The position numbers were made by a program, and so were the translations under genes. The notes under the pieces are model-generated. The model was not told the DNA's origin and searched no databases. It saw only the letters and a list, made by a program, of their open reading frames with translations. Of a stretch of DNA of 64,000 nt, positions 21,487-32,676 are shown piece by piece. Source of the stretch: Yamagishiella unicocca (Eukaryota; Chlorophyta; Chlorophyceae; Chlamydomonadales; Volvocaceae); assembly GCA_003116995.1 (NCBI GenBank), contig BDSL01000092.1:1-64000 (forward strand). Direction: 5' to 3'. The first letter of the stretch is position 1. Each line of letters starts with the position of its first letter.

Positions 21487-22797
21487 TCATGTCACCGGCA
21501 GTGACGTTATTGTGGTCATAGTGGACATTGAAACGTTGCTCCAATACGTTGACACTCCTCGGCCCGGCGCCTGTACGAGTGCCCAATCGGCGCCCGTGTT
21601 CACCGCCGCCGAGGTGCCGCCAGCATGGAAAGTGTCGAGCCCATTACCTGGGTGACACCTGCGGTCTGGAAAAGGGGAGTTCACCCTCCGCAGGAAGGCT
21701 GTGTAAGGGCAGGCGGGGCTGTAGCCGGTAGGGGGACGAAGGATACCGGTAGGTCTAATAACACCTGGGCCTATCCTTCCCCCGTACGACTTAGTGGATG
21801 AGGGGACTGACATCCTCGGCGTCCACCAAGAGCCCGTCGCATACCGAACCAGCATTCCGGCCCGGTCGCCAGTGCGACTCTGGGGCCCGGCTCCATTTCC
21901 ATTGAGTGGAGGACCACTATGCTGCCATAGCGGGGTCTCTACCAATAATTGTGGCGACGGCGGCGGTGAAGGAGACGGCGGCGGGGATGGTGGCGGTGGG
22001 GGAGAGGGCGGCTCTGGCGGCGGTGACGGCGGCGACGGCGACGGCGGCGGTGATGGAGGCGGTGATGGTGGTGACGGCGGCGACGGTGGTGGCGATGGTG
22101 GTGAGGGTGGTGCTGGGGGCAGCGGAGGTGGTGCCGGCGGCGAAGGCGGCATCGGGGGCGGCGATGGTGGCGAGGGAGGTTGAGGAGGTGAAGGAGGCGG
22201 CGACGGTGATGGAGGCGGCGACGGCGGCTCTGGCGGCGGCGAGGGTGGCGACGGCGGCGGTGAAGGAGACGGCGGCGGGGATGGCGGCGGTGAGGGAGAG
22301 GGCGGCTCTGGCGGCGGCGACGGCGGCGACGGCGGCGGCGGAGGCGACGGAGGCGGTGATGGTGGTGACGGCGGCGACGGTGGTGGCGATGGTGGTGAGG
22401 GCGGTGCTGGGGGCAGCGGAGGTTGTGCCGGCGGCGAAGGCGGCAGCGGGGGCGGCGATGGGGGCGAGGGAGGTTGAGGAGGTGAAGGAGGCGGCGACGG
22501 TGATGGAGGCGGCGACGGCGGCTCTGGCGGCGGCGAGGGTGGCGACGGCGGCGGTGAAGGAGACGGCGGAGGGTATGGCGGCGGTGAGGGAGAGGGCGGC
22601 TCTGGTGGCGGCGACGGCGGCGGAGGAGGCGATGGAGGCGGTGATGGTGGTGATGGCGGCGGCGGCGATGGTGGTGAGGGCGGTGCAGGTGGCAGCAGAG
22701 GTGGTGCCGGCGGTGAGGGCGGCAGCGGGGGCGGCGATGGTGGTGAGGGAGGTTGAGGAGGTGGCCTCTCCCGCCACAGCCCGCTGCTGCCGCGCCG
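21487..22797 (-). CDS. Candidate hydroxyproline-rich extracellular-matrix-type exon
   Basis: The minus strand is open without a stop for about 437 codons. The first 280 or so are almost pure PPSPP, SPPPEPP and SPSPPSPPP text. The last 154 are ordinary sequence ending TTITSLPVT, with TGA at 21487-21489. Pro/Ser rods of this kind occur in volvocine pherophorins and other cell-wall glycoproteins. No pherophorin domain is seen here. No start codon is obvious upstream (TGA at 22798-22800), so an acceptor near 22780 is assumed; a coding-like patch upstream (SDTGDLYVYLTARQQRAV) is in another frame. The 294-bp internal period is a multiple of three, which supports translation in this frame. The GGN repeats also open other frames, so this may be only a minisatellite. 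Confidence 0.4.
   Translation of the reverse strand, partial: RRGSSGLWRERPPPQPPSPPSPPPLPPSPPAPPLLPPAPPSPPSPPPPSPPSPPPSPPPPPSPPPEPPSPSPPPYPPPSPSPPPSPPSPPPEPPSPPPSPSPPPSPPQPPSPPSPPPLPPSPPAQPPLPPAPPSPPSPPPSPPSPPSPPPSPPPPPSPPSPPPEPPSPSPPPSPPPSPSPPPSPPSPPPEPPSPPPSPSPPPSPPQPPSPPSPPPMPPSPPAPPPLPPAPPSPPSPPPSPPSPPSPPPSPPPSPSPPSPPPEPPSPPPPPSPPPSPSPPPSPQLLVETPLWQHSGPPLNGNGAGPQSRTGDRAGMLVRYATGSWWTPRMSVPSSTKSYGGRIGPGVIRPTGILRPPTGYSPACPYTAFLRRVNSPFPDRRCHPGNGLDTFHAGGTSAAVNTGADWALVQAPGRGVSTYWSNVSMSTMTTITSLPVT
21951..22760. repeat. 294-bp tandem repeat encoding a Pro/Ser rod
   Basis: The landmark GTGGCGACGGCGGCGGTGAA begins at 21951, 22245 and 22539, an exact period of 294 bp (98 codons), giving two full units and one partial. 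Units differ by substitutions and in-frame losses. Confidence 0.9.
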
Positions 22798-24980
22798 TCA
22801 AGTACACATACAGATCTCCCGTATCGGAGCGGATGGACCAGGGCAACGGCCCGAGCACTGCACACAGGCACGCACTTCATTCGCAGAGAACGAAGGCGCC
22901 TCCGTCCACTGGATGGATAGGTTAGCTGCTGGGCGATCGGCGAGGACGAAGCGAGCAGCAGGTGGTGGTGGGATCCGTAGGGTGCGTGGATGGGCGGCGC
23001 CGCTATTGCTATCAGCGAGTAGAGCCGTGTCGTCATCATAAGCTGTGTAGGCGGCAGCGAGCTAGATGGCGGAGAGGAGTGCTGGTGAGCCAAATGACGA
23101 CCTCGGCCCATCTGCAGGTAGGGCCGCCGTGCATTCCTTCATCAGGACAGGCATGCCGTACATGGCTGCCGCACGCGGTGTCGTCGCTTCGCCTCGTCGA
23201 GTAGTACAGTTGGCCACGGGGACGGCGGGCGGTGACTTGAGGCAATGAAGCAGCAGGTCCATCCAGAGGCATGCCAGCAGTCAAGTAGTGACGGCAGCTA
23301 CTGTACAGCGGCGGCAGCTGCCGCCGCCGCCAGACTGCTTTCCTGCTGTTGCGGGCGCAATTATGGACGAGGACAGTGCCAGCGCGTGTTAATGATTATT
23401 GTCGTCACGTTGCAGCATCGAGTTCCAACCCACGTGCATGATGAAGTGAAACCCCTTAAGCTGGCAACACCTCCCTCATCCAGCAGCCCCACAACCAGGA
23501 CCCGCACCTACATACCTTACCATGTAAACGGTCAGGCAGTACGTAGTTAGACTGCCAAGTAAGCAGGAACCCCTCGCGGTTGGACTAGCTAGCTACGCCG
23601 TGCTTGCGCCTGTTGTCGTATGTGTCTGCCGCTCGCGCGTAAATGAAGGGCCGCGGCGACTTCGCTCGGTGACTGGAGTTGATGGAGGACATTCAGCCAG
23701 GCGCACTTCTGCGCGCGGCGGCTACGTACAGAGTACGGCAGCGGCATGCAGCCGCTTATTACTTGCTGCCCAAGTAACCAACGTAGGTCCCCGAAGTGCG
23801 GAGGCCCCCTGGATCGATCCTAGGTACCTGCGGGACACCAATGAGGACGGACGACTGCGAAAATTAACATTCAATCCTTCGTCTTCCTATGTGTCAGCTG
23901 GCGATGTGCCCGATGGTTCTACCTTTTGGTCTGGAACCCACTGTAACCGTTACAACAAAATTCGATGACTGTGCAATCAAAGGTATTATTAACAAGCTCG
24001 CTCCCAGCTATGTGCGTGCTTGTATGTAGTACTCTGCGCTGTTGGGATTCTGCCCCTCATCATCAGGACCCGCACCTACATACCCTACCACGTAGAAGGT
24101 CACCAGCAAGTGGGCATACATGCAGCGGGTGGGCAGCCACGTCTAACGGAACACCACGGCGGCGAAGGCAGGTCATCGCGCGCCCGCCCTCATCGTCGCG
24201 CGCAGTAGTGGTCCCTCCGTCCGGGGTGCAGGTGCACGTACGCAGGGTCTCGGCGGGCGACGTACGGCGGGAGGCCTCGGGCGATGCAGGCGGCGGGAGG
24301 GCGAAAACGGAGGATGGAGGTAGGGGCATGCAGCAGTAGTTAGCTAGCAGGCTGCCAGTGGATGGGATGACGTACGGCGGTGGGATCCGTGGCGCGGCAG
24401 TCCAGCCATCGTATGTAGCGACATTGGTACATCTATTGAGCCGTGGGGGACGGTAAAACTAAAGCAGCAGGATATGCAAGTGACGACAACGGTGGTTCGA
24501 CGACAACGGTGGCTTGGAACGATCAAGGGTACGCCGGGACGAAGGGCGGGGCAAGATCTCCGCTGCACCGAGGGCTTACTGCTGCGAGCAAGCTAGCTGA
24601 TGATGACGGCTGCTGCTGTATGGACGGCTGGCAGGCTGAAGTGCTGGTTGGCTGGCTGCTGAAGTGCTGGCTGAACAGTGCAGCAGATATCTTGCCCCGC
24701 CCAATCGATCCAGGGCACCCGCACGCGGTGCGAGCAAGCAAGCCAGAACGCGCGCGCTGTGGACAGGCAGGCAAGCGACAGGCGGCATCCTACTTATGGC
24801 AACCAAACCCGTCCACACCTGCTGCCCAAGTAATCAACGTAGGTTCCCGAACGCACGTGTGTTTTTTGCACAGAGGACGCATGCCGCCGTACCTGTCGCA
24901 GGCTTTGAAGCTGCGTGCGTATGGCGCGCGTGGCTATGACGACCAGCCATGTTACGGCGATTGCCTTGCTCCGATACCTC
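22798..24980. other. Spacer; no firm gene
   Basis: Only short or overlapping open frames occur. The block GGACCCGCACCTACATACC occurs near 23500 and again near 24066. Another block (CTGCCCAAGTAA with CAACGTAGGT) occurs near 23766 and 24821. These point to local duplication and decay. An inverted fragment of dispersed repeat R lies at 23895-23962. Confidence 0.45.
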
Positions 24981-24984
24981 ATCA

Positions 24985-25520
24985 GCCTGCCGCCGACAAG
25001 GCCAGGGAAAATAAGCCAGCCTCGATCCCAGCCGCGGCGGCGGCGACTGGCGGCACGTGCGATGCTGTCGTACGCCATACCAGATATTCCACGTACGGTG
25101 TATGTCCTGTGGAAGGAAGGGGGAAGGCGAGAGGAGAGAAAACCAGGGTTCAGCACTTGGACCGACAGCAGATTGAAAAGGATGCGATCTGGACGTGACA
25201 CGTCATCAAATCAATGCAAGAACAGCCCTGACGCCTGCCGCAGACAAGGCCAGGGGAAAAAAACCAGCCTCGATCCCAGCCGCGGCGATTTGCGGCGCGT
25301 GCGATGCTGTCGTACGCCAGACCAGTTATTCCATGTATGCTGTATGTCCTGTTGAAGGAAGGGGGGAAGCGAAGGGAGAGGAAACCAGCAGGATTCAGCA
25401 ATTGGACCGACATGTAGAACAATAATGCGATCTTTGCACCCGCGTTCAACGCTGTATGTCCTGTGGAAAGAAAGGGAAATACGAGGGGAACGTTACCAGG
25501 ATTCAGCACGCGGCGGACTG
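24985..25520. repeat. Tandem repeat of about 248 bp
   Basis: Units start at GCCTGCCGCCGACAAG (24985) and GCCTGCCGCAGACAAG (25233). A third, partial unit around GCTGTATGTCCTG starts at 25451. On the minus strand the first two units keep one open frame with similar residues (RTYTVRGISGMAYDSIARAA versus RTYSIHGITGLAYDSIARAA). Function unknown. Confidence 0.8.
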
Positions 25521-28500
25521 ACATTGAGGAATGAATACAGCTACCCACGGTGGCCAACGAGTCGAAGTTGAAGGGACGCTGGCAACGAACATTACAAATC
25601 ACATGTCGCCAATAGAACATCTGCACAAGCTCTGAACAGGACTCAGTGTACTGTTGCATTGGCGCAAGGTCCAGCAGCATGGCAAGCACAGGCCAAACTA
25701 AGGTCATCCCAGCGCCGCGTCTTCGACTGCGAGTTGAGTCTCTCGCGATATGGGCTTTGGAGGCAGCAACAGCCGAAAGTCGTTAGATTATGTGATTGAG
25801 TCACGGCCTAGAGGCTGAACGGGTTGGTGAAGGCCCCTGAAGGTCCGACCAAGCATACCGGTTATCGCCCGCCATCGTAATTTGTACCTGCATAATTATT
25901 GCACTTGTAGAAGTATTGCACCTGCAGTAACGAAGAACCCAGCAAAGATGAGCCGACGGCAGCGTACACCATAGCCTGTTTGCCTTTACAACGGCAGCAT
26001 GCTAACGAGCGAAGCAACAGACATTCACAAATATAAACCAAGTGCACCCACGCAGTGCAACAGGTTAGGTCTAGTCGAAGGTAAGCTACTCCCACCGGGC
26101 AGGATCGGAGTGTGCAAGACGTCGAACAAGCGCACCTCCATTCGGAATGAAGCCAAAGTAATTGCAACGACGTCTGTAGGAACATCTTGAAAGGTTGCTG
26201 CTGAGTCGGAGGGCCTGCAGATGGGCAAGGCAGAATTCCGTGTTCAGGTTACCCTTAACAATCCATTTGACAGCGCGAACAACTACATACTGTCATTTCT
26301 CTATTCCTACATACATAACCCACCGTAGAACAGGTGCGACGGTATGTCTGAGAGACTCTTGCCATCGTACGGCGACAGCTGCGAGATGACGATGGATCTC
26401 AGGGCCAAGGCTTCATCCTAACCATATCATCGCAAGCACGTACTTACGTATGACAATGTAAAACAGCCTATGTCAGCGAAATATTGCATACTGACCCTGA
26501 CTCTCGCGGCAAGCTTTCGCGGTCCGGGGAACAGGCGTCTCACATGTTTTTGGAATGTTTTTCTTCCCTTATGCCATAGTTACTTCACGCTTGGCAACGC
26601 TTGTCGCGCTGGAAGCAAGGTGTAACTCAGGTGACCGCCACTGACGCGAGACCAGATGCAGATGTATGTTCCATTCTATAGATTTTTAAGGCCCTTGAGG
26701 AAAGCGCAGATCCCAATTGCGAAAACAATTTCGCAACGTGTAACATGCTGCAAGCCTGCAACACAAAACACCGACCCTCCGCAAACCTAACCGAAGACAG
26801 ACCGGGAGCGAACGAGAGCGACGTAGACCAACCAATACCTACTAGCCCAGAGCTGCCACAACACGGCGAGTAAGTGACACATGGCAGGAAAGGGTAGGGT
26901 TGCCGTGCTCTCAAGGGCATGTCCTGCGCCCACCGGGCACTTTGTTTTGTGGCGGTGGGGCACCACCACCACAATCTGCTGCCGTGAGCCCACCCAATGT
27001 AACTGGAACAAGTACTACCCCTGAACCTTCGCGCCGTTCGTTGTCTTCAGCAGAGCAGCCCCTTCCCCTCCCATGAAGTCGTGGGTGCGCTAGATCCAGC
27101 AGTCATGGGCAAGGAAGAACGCTTTCGTTCAGAAGCCAGGAGGGGGTGTCGGTACAGATGTAGGCCTTCTTGCTGGCCCCCCCGACTGGGGCCCTCAGCG
27201 GCGGTCCACCACACGGACGGACCGCGCACGGCATCAGGTCGCACTGGGCCGGGGCGGCAGCGGGCAACGAACTACGACAGCGTCCCCACCGTACTTCAAA
27301 CCACGAGGTCATCACCACGTGGCGAGGCACGTACGGCCCTTTACGGCTCCTCGCAGTGCAGCACTCGCCGCGCCAACCGAAGACGCTGGCTGAGCAGAAG
27401 CAAATGCAGAAGCAAAGGCGGGTCGCTGGGGGCAGTGGCAGCAGCGCGCGGCGGCTTCACGACTCCCGTTTCGACATAAGACCCAGGCGCCTACCGGTAC
27501 GACACTGCAAACTCACCAAACCACAGCTTCCCGCAGGGCCACCCGCAAGCAGCCCTCACAATCCTCGCAGTGAGCGGCTGCTGGGACCCCCCCTCGCGGC
27601 CCCACCGCTGGGTCCCGCCCCCCTCGCCTCGCCGCGATGCTTGCCCCGGGTAACAGGGCGGTGGCGCACGTCGTGAAACGCCGGCCCCCACGCGCGCATG
27701 CGGGCGGGACGGCGGGGGCTGCGGCGCTCGGGACTTCGCGCTGCGCTCGGCATCCTCTCAAGAGGTGCTTGGGGGCAAGTGCCGATAAGTGGTGAGGGGC
27801 TCGAGAACCCTCTACCCGCGAGTGAAGACACACAGGCAACACGGACTACCGCGGCCGCGAAAAGAAAACAAACATATAGGCGGGCGCTGTTGGGTGGTCA
27901 CCCCCGCCTCCGAACAGCCCGCGCAAACATAGGTTCTGCGCAACCGCAACCATAGGTTCTGCGCAACCGCAACCATAGGTTCCCAACCGCATCATCCAAC
28001 GATAACGTGCCAACCGTGCAAAGCCGTCGTACGCAAAATCGGCCTTTTAGGCCCGCCGCTCCGGGACCACCGCCAGCTCCTTTCCCCCCTGGCACGACGT
28101 ACGACGCACTGGGAGCCGCATCAGGCAGGGCCGAGCAAGCTGTGCACGACACACAGCTTCGTCGGTAAATAAACAGCTTTTACCGGGAGCCCGTCCGTGC
28201 GCGGTTCGCGTCGGGTGGCGCCCAGAGCGCATGTGCACGCTGTGCAAGGACACGCACGATGCTGTCGAACTATCACTCCATTATTGCGGGCGCACACACG
28301 TCAGTCCAGGTCTGTCTGCAGGGCGGCGGCGGCACCCCGTCGTGGCGTCCGCTAAGTCGCGCCTATGTACGTGCCCTGCCACGCCCCCACACCGTCAGGG
28401 GCGGGCCACCGGAACAACCGCCATACAACCGCGGCGAAGGGGCTCCCAGGCCGCCTCCCCCTTGCCCCCTACTTCTGGCTCCTGGCCACCCTATCACCCC

Positions 28501-29191
28501 CCAATCATCGGCACCTGCAGCCGTGTGCTGATCTAGTGCTAAGCCGCAGAGCACTCCACGCAGAGTGCGTGCATGTGTGCGCAGCCCGCGAGGGGTCCGT
28601 CAGTGCCTTGTTGCCAGGCTCCGAAACGCCCTCCCTCCCCGCCGTACAACAGAAAACTGCAAGCATCGCGCACTACCGGTACCCTGCAACATCCCGACTG
28701 CCGGCCAGCTTGCTGCCCCGGGGTTGCGAGCGAGGCAGCAGCACAAGAAACCACCTGCTGCGGTACTGCCCCGAGCTGCGCGGCTGCCATACCACCGCAA
28801 TGTGGTGTCCCGACAACCTGGAGAGCCCAAGGTGGGACCGGGCACGGCGATTAGGAACGGGAGGCGGAGTCCACCCCGGCCTGGTCACCCTTCTCGGGGA
28901 GCTCTCGCCAGACATCAGCGCCCCCCTCCCCCCGCCTCCAGCCACACGTCTCCCCCACCCCGCTGCTGCAGTCCCCCAGCCGCGTAGCGCGTGGCACCCT
29001 GCGAGGCCGGCAGCAACCAACCAACCAATCAACCAACCAACCATAACGTCCGACACAACGTCAAGCAGCCAAACTGCCCGTCCCCCTGCGTGGGTTGCCC
29101 AGCTGCTGCTGCTGCCGCCGACCCAAACCCCAACAATACACCCACACTTACATGAACATCGCGTACCGTATAATACCATCACGTTTCATTC
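25521..29191. other. Spacer; no firm gene
   Basis: No family is recognised. The longest plus frames (27170-27676 and 28365-29282) have Pro/Arg-biased composition and no domain. A 23-bp minisatellite lies at about 27925-27985 (ACCATAGGTTCTGCGCAACC core, about three units). An (AACC)n tract lies near 29013-29042. The right end is probably the 3' flank of the copy B low-complexity gene. Confidence 0.45.
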
Positions 29192-30032
29192 CATTCCCGC
29201 CTTCCTCCCCGGTATTGCTTCTTTGAGCTCTCCAGCCCCCCCCCAAACCACCACAACTCACCCTCCCCCAAAATACGCGTAAAACGGTTTTTACCATCCC
29301 CCAAAATACGCGTCTCCACGCTAACCCCGCAATCCACTCACCCCACCCTGGAGCGACGGGCAGGGCGCAAACTGCCGCCGTACACACACGTGCGGGCTGT
29401 GGGCCCCTGACGGCGGAGAGCAACTGGCTCTCCCCTTCCGGGCCAGGCATGCGTCACGTGCGGTTTGTAGTTCTGGTTGTAATACCGTTAGAGCTAGTGC
29501 TTATTCGCTAACCGTCGCTCTGTGGGTCACGTACGTACGGCGCCACGCGCCCTGGACACATTCGCCGCCTTCCGCGAGGTCGGTCGGCATACAACTAGTA
29601 GCAAGGTCGGTCGGCTATACATGGCAGCCACATATCTCTTTCGTGTACTAAAAGTGCTGGCGAGCGCTAATGCTAGCACGGGGCGGGGGGTGATGCAGCC
29701 CTGCCGATGTGCCCGTTGCGGTGCGAGATGACAGGCAATGCGGCGACGACGACGACGACGGTGTGATGCTGATGATGCTGACTGGTTTGGTGGAGGCCGC
29801 GGAGGCGGGGAGGGCTACCTCTTCGGCCTCCCATTCGACTAGTATGCCCCCTATTCGGCCAAAACCGATAAACCAATTTACCAAACCAACGGACGCTCCA
29901 ACTCCCTAACAAACTCATCCATGTACGTAGTGGCAATTCTACCTCCTCGCTTCGGCCCCTCGTGCCTGTCCCCCCTCTGCCCTCTGTCAACCGCCAACTA
30001 CCCAACCGACAACCGCCTTCCAACCGTCCTTC
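29192..30032. other. 3' flank of the low-complexity gene, copy B
   Basis: This is the counterpart of 1-832 with scattered small indels. No gene is seen. Confidence 0.5.
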
Positions 30033-32676
30033 TCAGTGGTCGTCCCCACCAGCGGCCCACGGGGGATGCCCCGCATGGTCCCGCACGCGCCTCCCGCCTC
30101 CCCCGCCCATCCCCGCCAGCCCCGCACTGAGTTCCGCCAGCCTCGCGGACAGCCCCAGGTTGGTGCGCCCGGTGATGCCTCCGCTCAACGCAACACCCGC
30201 CGCCCCGCCCCCAACCCCACCGCCGCCGAAGCCCATACCAAAGCCCATACCAAAGCCGCCGCCGCCGCCGCCGCCGCCAAAAATCAAGCCGCCGCCGCCG
30301 CCGGCCGCTGCCGCCATTCCGCCCACGCCTGCGTCTCTGTCGCCCGGCCGCTGGTGCCGCGGCGGCTGGTAGCCGGGCATGTCGCCGTTGCCGGGGGAGG
30401 ACTGGAAGCGGCGGGAGGCGTGCGCGCCGGCCGTCAGCAGCAGCGGCAGCGGCGCCGCGCCGGCCGCGCCGCGATGATCGCCGCCGTCCGTGAAGCCGCC
30501 GCCAACGCCGCCGCCGCCGCCGTACGCGCCGGCAGCGCCTGGGGACATGGCGGTGGGGGAGATGCTGGACTGCCACAGCAGCGGGTTCAGCGCCGACGTC
30601 ACCACCGTCAGCGCCGCCGCGTTGCGCGGACGAGCAGCCGCACGCATCAGCTGCGCCTGCGCCGCGAGCGCGCGGCTGCTGGTGTCGTACTTGCCGTACA
30701 TGTCGGGAGCATCCCAGTTGCCTCCGCCGCCGCCTCCGCCGCCGCCCTCGGCGCCGTTGACGCCGCTGCGGTGGCCGGCGGTGCGGGGGGGCGAGATGCG
30801 CGCGAAGGACTTCCCCGAGCGCGATATGAACGACTTGACGCCGCCGCCGCCGCCGGTGCTTGCCCCCGCGGCGGCATAGGCGTCCCACGAGGTCGTCACC
30901 CCGTCCTCGCCGTCCGTCATGGCACCGCCGCCGCCGCTTCCAAGGGGTGGCAGCGGCCCCGTCCGGGCCGTCGAGGTGCCGCCCGCGTTGCGCCAGGCCG
31001 ACGCGATGCGCGACGCGTGTACGGCGGCCGCCGCCGACGCCGTCCCAGTGTTCCTCCTCATCCTCCCCCTCGTCCTCCTCCCCGCGGTCCACGCCGTCTT
31101 CTGGCGGCTCCTCCACTATGTACGACGCACCGCCCTCGGCCGCGCACTGAATCTGCTGCTGCTGCGGCGCGGTGCCCCCCCCCCGGGCCTGCCTCTTTCC
31201 GAACCCCCGCGCTGCTGCGGGCGGCGCCCCCCCCGGACAGCCGCTCCGCCGCCTCGCGAAGCACCTCGGCCGTCTTGCCGCCGCCGCCGTCCTTGCCGCC
31301 GCCGTCCTTGCCGCCGCCGTCCTTGCCGGCGGCAGCAACGCGCGTCGTGGCTGAGGTGGAGGTGGTGGTGGTGGCGTGGTGGTGGTGGTGGTGCGTCTCC
31401 TGGACCTCCTCCTCGCGAGTCATCTGCGGCCCCGGCCTTCCCCCGCCGCCTCCGGACCCGCCTGCGCCCGCCCCCCCCTGCTGCACCTCCTGCGCGACCC
31501 GCGACGTGCGCTTGGTGGTGTGGGTGGTGGTGCTCTGCTGCTGCTGCGTGTACCGCTGCTGGCTGCCGCCGCCGTTGCCGTACTGCTGCTGGCTGCGAGT
31601 CACCGTGGACGAATGCATCTCCTCAGAGTGGTGCGTCGTGGTCTGATGCTGCTGCCGCTGCTGCTGCTGCCGCTGCTGCTGCCGCTGCTGCGGACTGCCG
31701 CCCCTGTCCTGCTCCCAGCTAGGGCAGTAGCCGCCGCGCCGGTTGATGCCGCTTACCGGCCGGCCGCTGTAGCCGTCGCCGCTGGCAGCGGCAGCGGCGG
31801 CTCGGGCGGCCGCCGCCACGTTCGCCTCGAAGATGTGGTCCACCGGGGCGGCGGCGGACACGGCCGAGGCGGCCGAGCGCGCACCTGGCGTCATCGGCGG
31901 CGGGTTGAGGCGCAGCCCGGGGGGGCCGCCGGGGCCCACCACGGCCCCGTCGTCGGCGTCACCCAGGAAGCGCTCCAGGATGTCTGTCCGCGAGTCCAGC
32001 CCCAGGTACTGCTGGGGGCCCGACATGGTGGCCACGTCACGATGAGTGAGGGTGCCCTGGCGCTGGCAGTCGCGGATGTGCACGGGCGGGGGGACGCGGT
32101 CCAAGCCGCCGCCGCCGGCGGTCCAAGCCGCCGTCCAAGCCGCCGCCGCCGCACTCGCCGCCGGCGCCGGTTGTTGCGGGGTTGTAGTGCACGCGATGCT
32201 GGCTCTTGCGGCCCGCAGCCGCCGCGGCGCTTTCCGTGGCCTGCTGCGGCTGGGGCGGCTGCTGGGGCGGCGGCGGGGGCTGCGGTGACAGGAAGATCTG
32301 TGTGGGCGGCCTCGCATCCGCCGCCGTTGCGGCAGTACCACCACCACCAGCACCACCACCGGGGGCAGGTGCAGGTACGGGCCGGGCGCCGGGGCCCACA
32401 CCCTGCTGCTGCCCCCCCTGCTGCTGCTGCTGCTGCGTGCGTGTGTGCGTCGTCGTCTTGGTCCTCCAGGAGGTATGCTGGGAGGAGATGTACGACATGC
32501 GCGAGTGGCGCGACCCGCCTCCGCCCAGTTCCCCGCGCTGCAGCACCTCCTCCTCCACCTCCTCCGTCTTCTGCTCCTCCCGCCGGCTCCTCACCTCCTC
32601 CTCCCGCTCCTCCCGCCGGCTGGTCGCCGCCTCCGTCTTCTGCTCCTCCCGCTCCTCCCGCCTGCTCGTCACCTCG
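30033..32676 (-). pseudogene. Low-complexity coiled-coil/Gln-rich protein gene, copy B (broken differently)
   Basis: Same gene as 833-3443. Copy B lacks the copy A nonsense codon (CAG at 32298-32300) and keeps frame where A has single-base losses in the C and G runs. It has its own frame changes: a rearranged GGLDGG stretch near 32105-32150, an extended C run near 31176-31186, and an 11-nt net loss near 31010-31017. The longest intact stretches are 31058-32401, 32037-32672 and 30033-31061, each in a different frame. The text includes LGLDSRTDILERFLGD, TREEEVQET with a His run, and NWDAPDMYGKYDTSSRAL. No family is recognised. Because each copy is intact where the other is broken, the parent gene was probably coding until recently. 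Confidence 0.6.

Noticed and set aside
21906..22925. 339-codon plus-strand frame of alternating Ala/Val/Thr
   Set aside because: It is a reading of the GGN repeat in another frame; the minus PPSPP frame is the only biologically familiar one.
28365..29282. 305-codon plus-strand frame in the spacer
   Set aside because: Composition is shadow-like, there is no domain, and it runs into copy B sequence whose counterpart in A does not support it.
30036..31646. 536-codon plus-strand open frame
   Set aside because: It is antisense to the Gly/Gln-rich minus-strand gene. GCC/CCG repeats open all frames, and copy A has no matching long frame.
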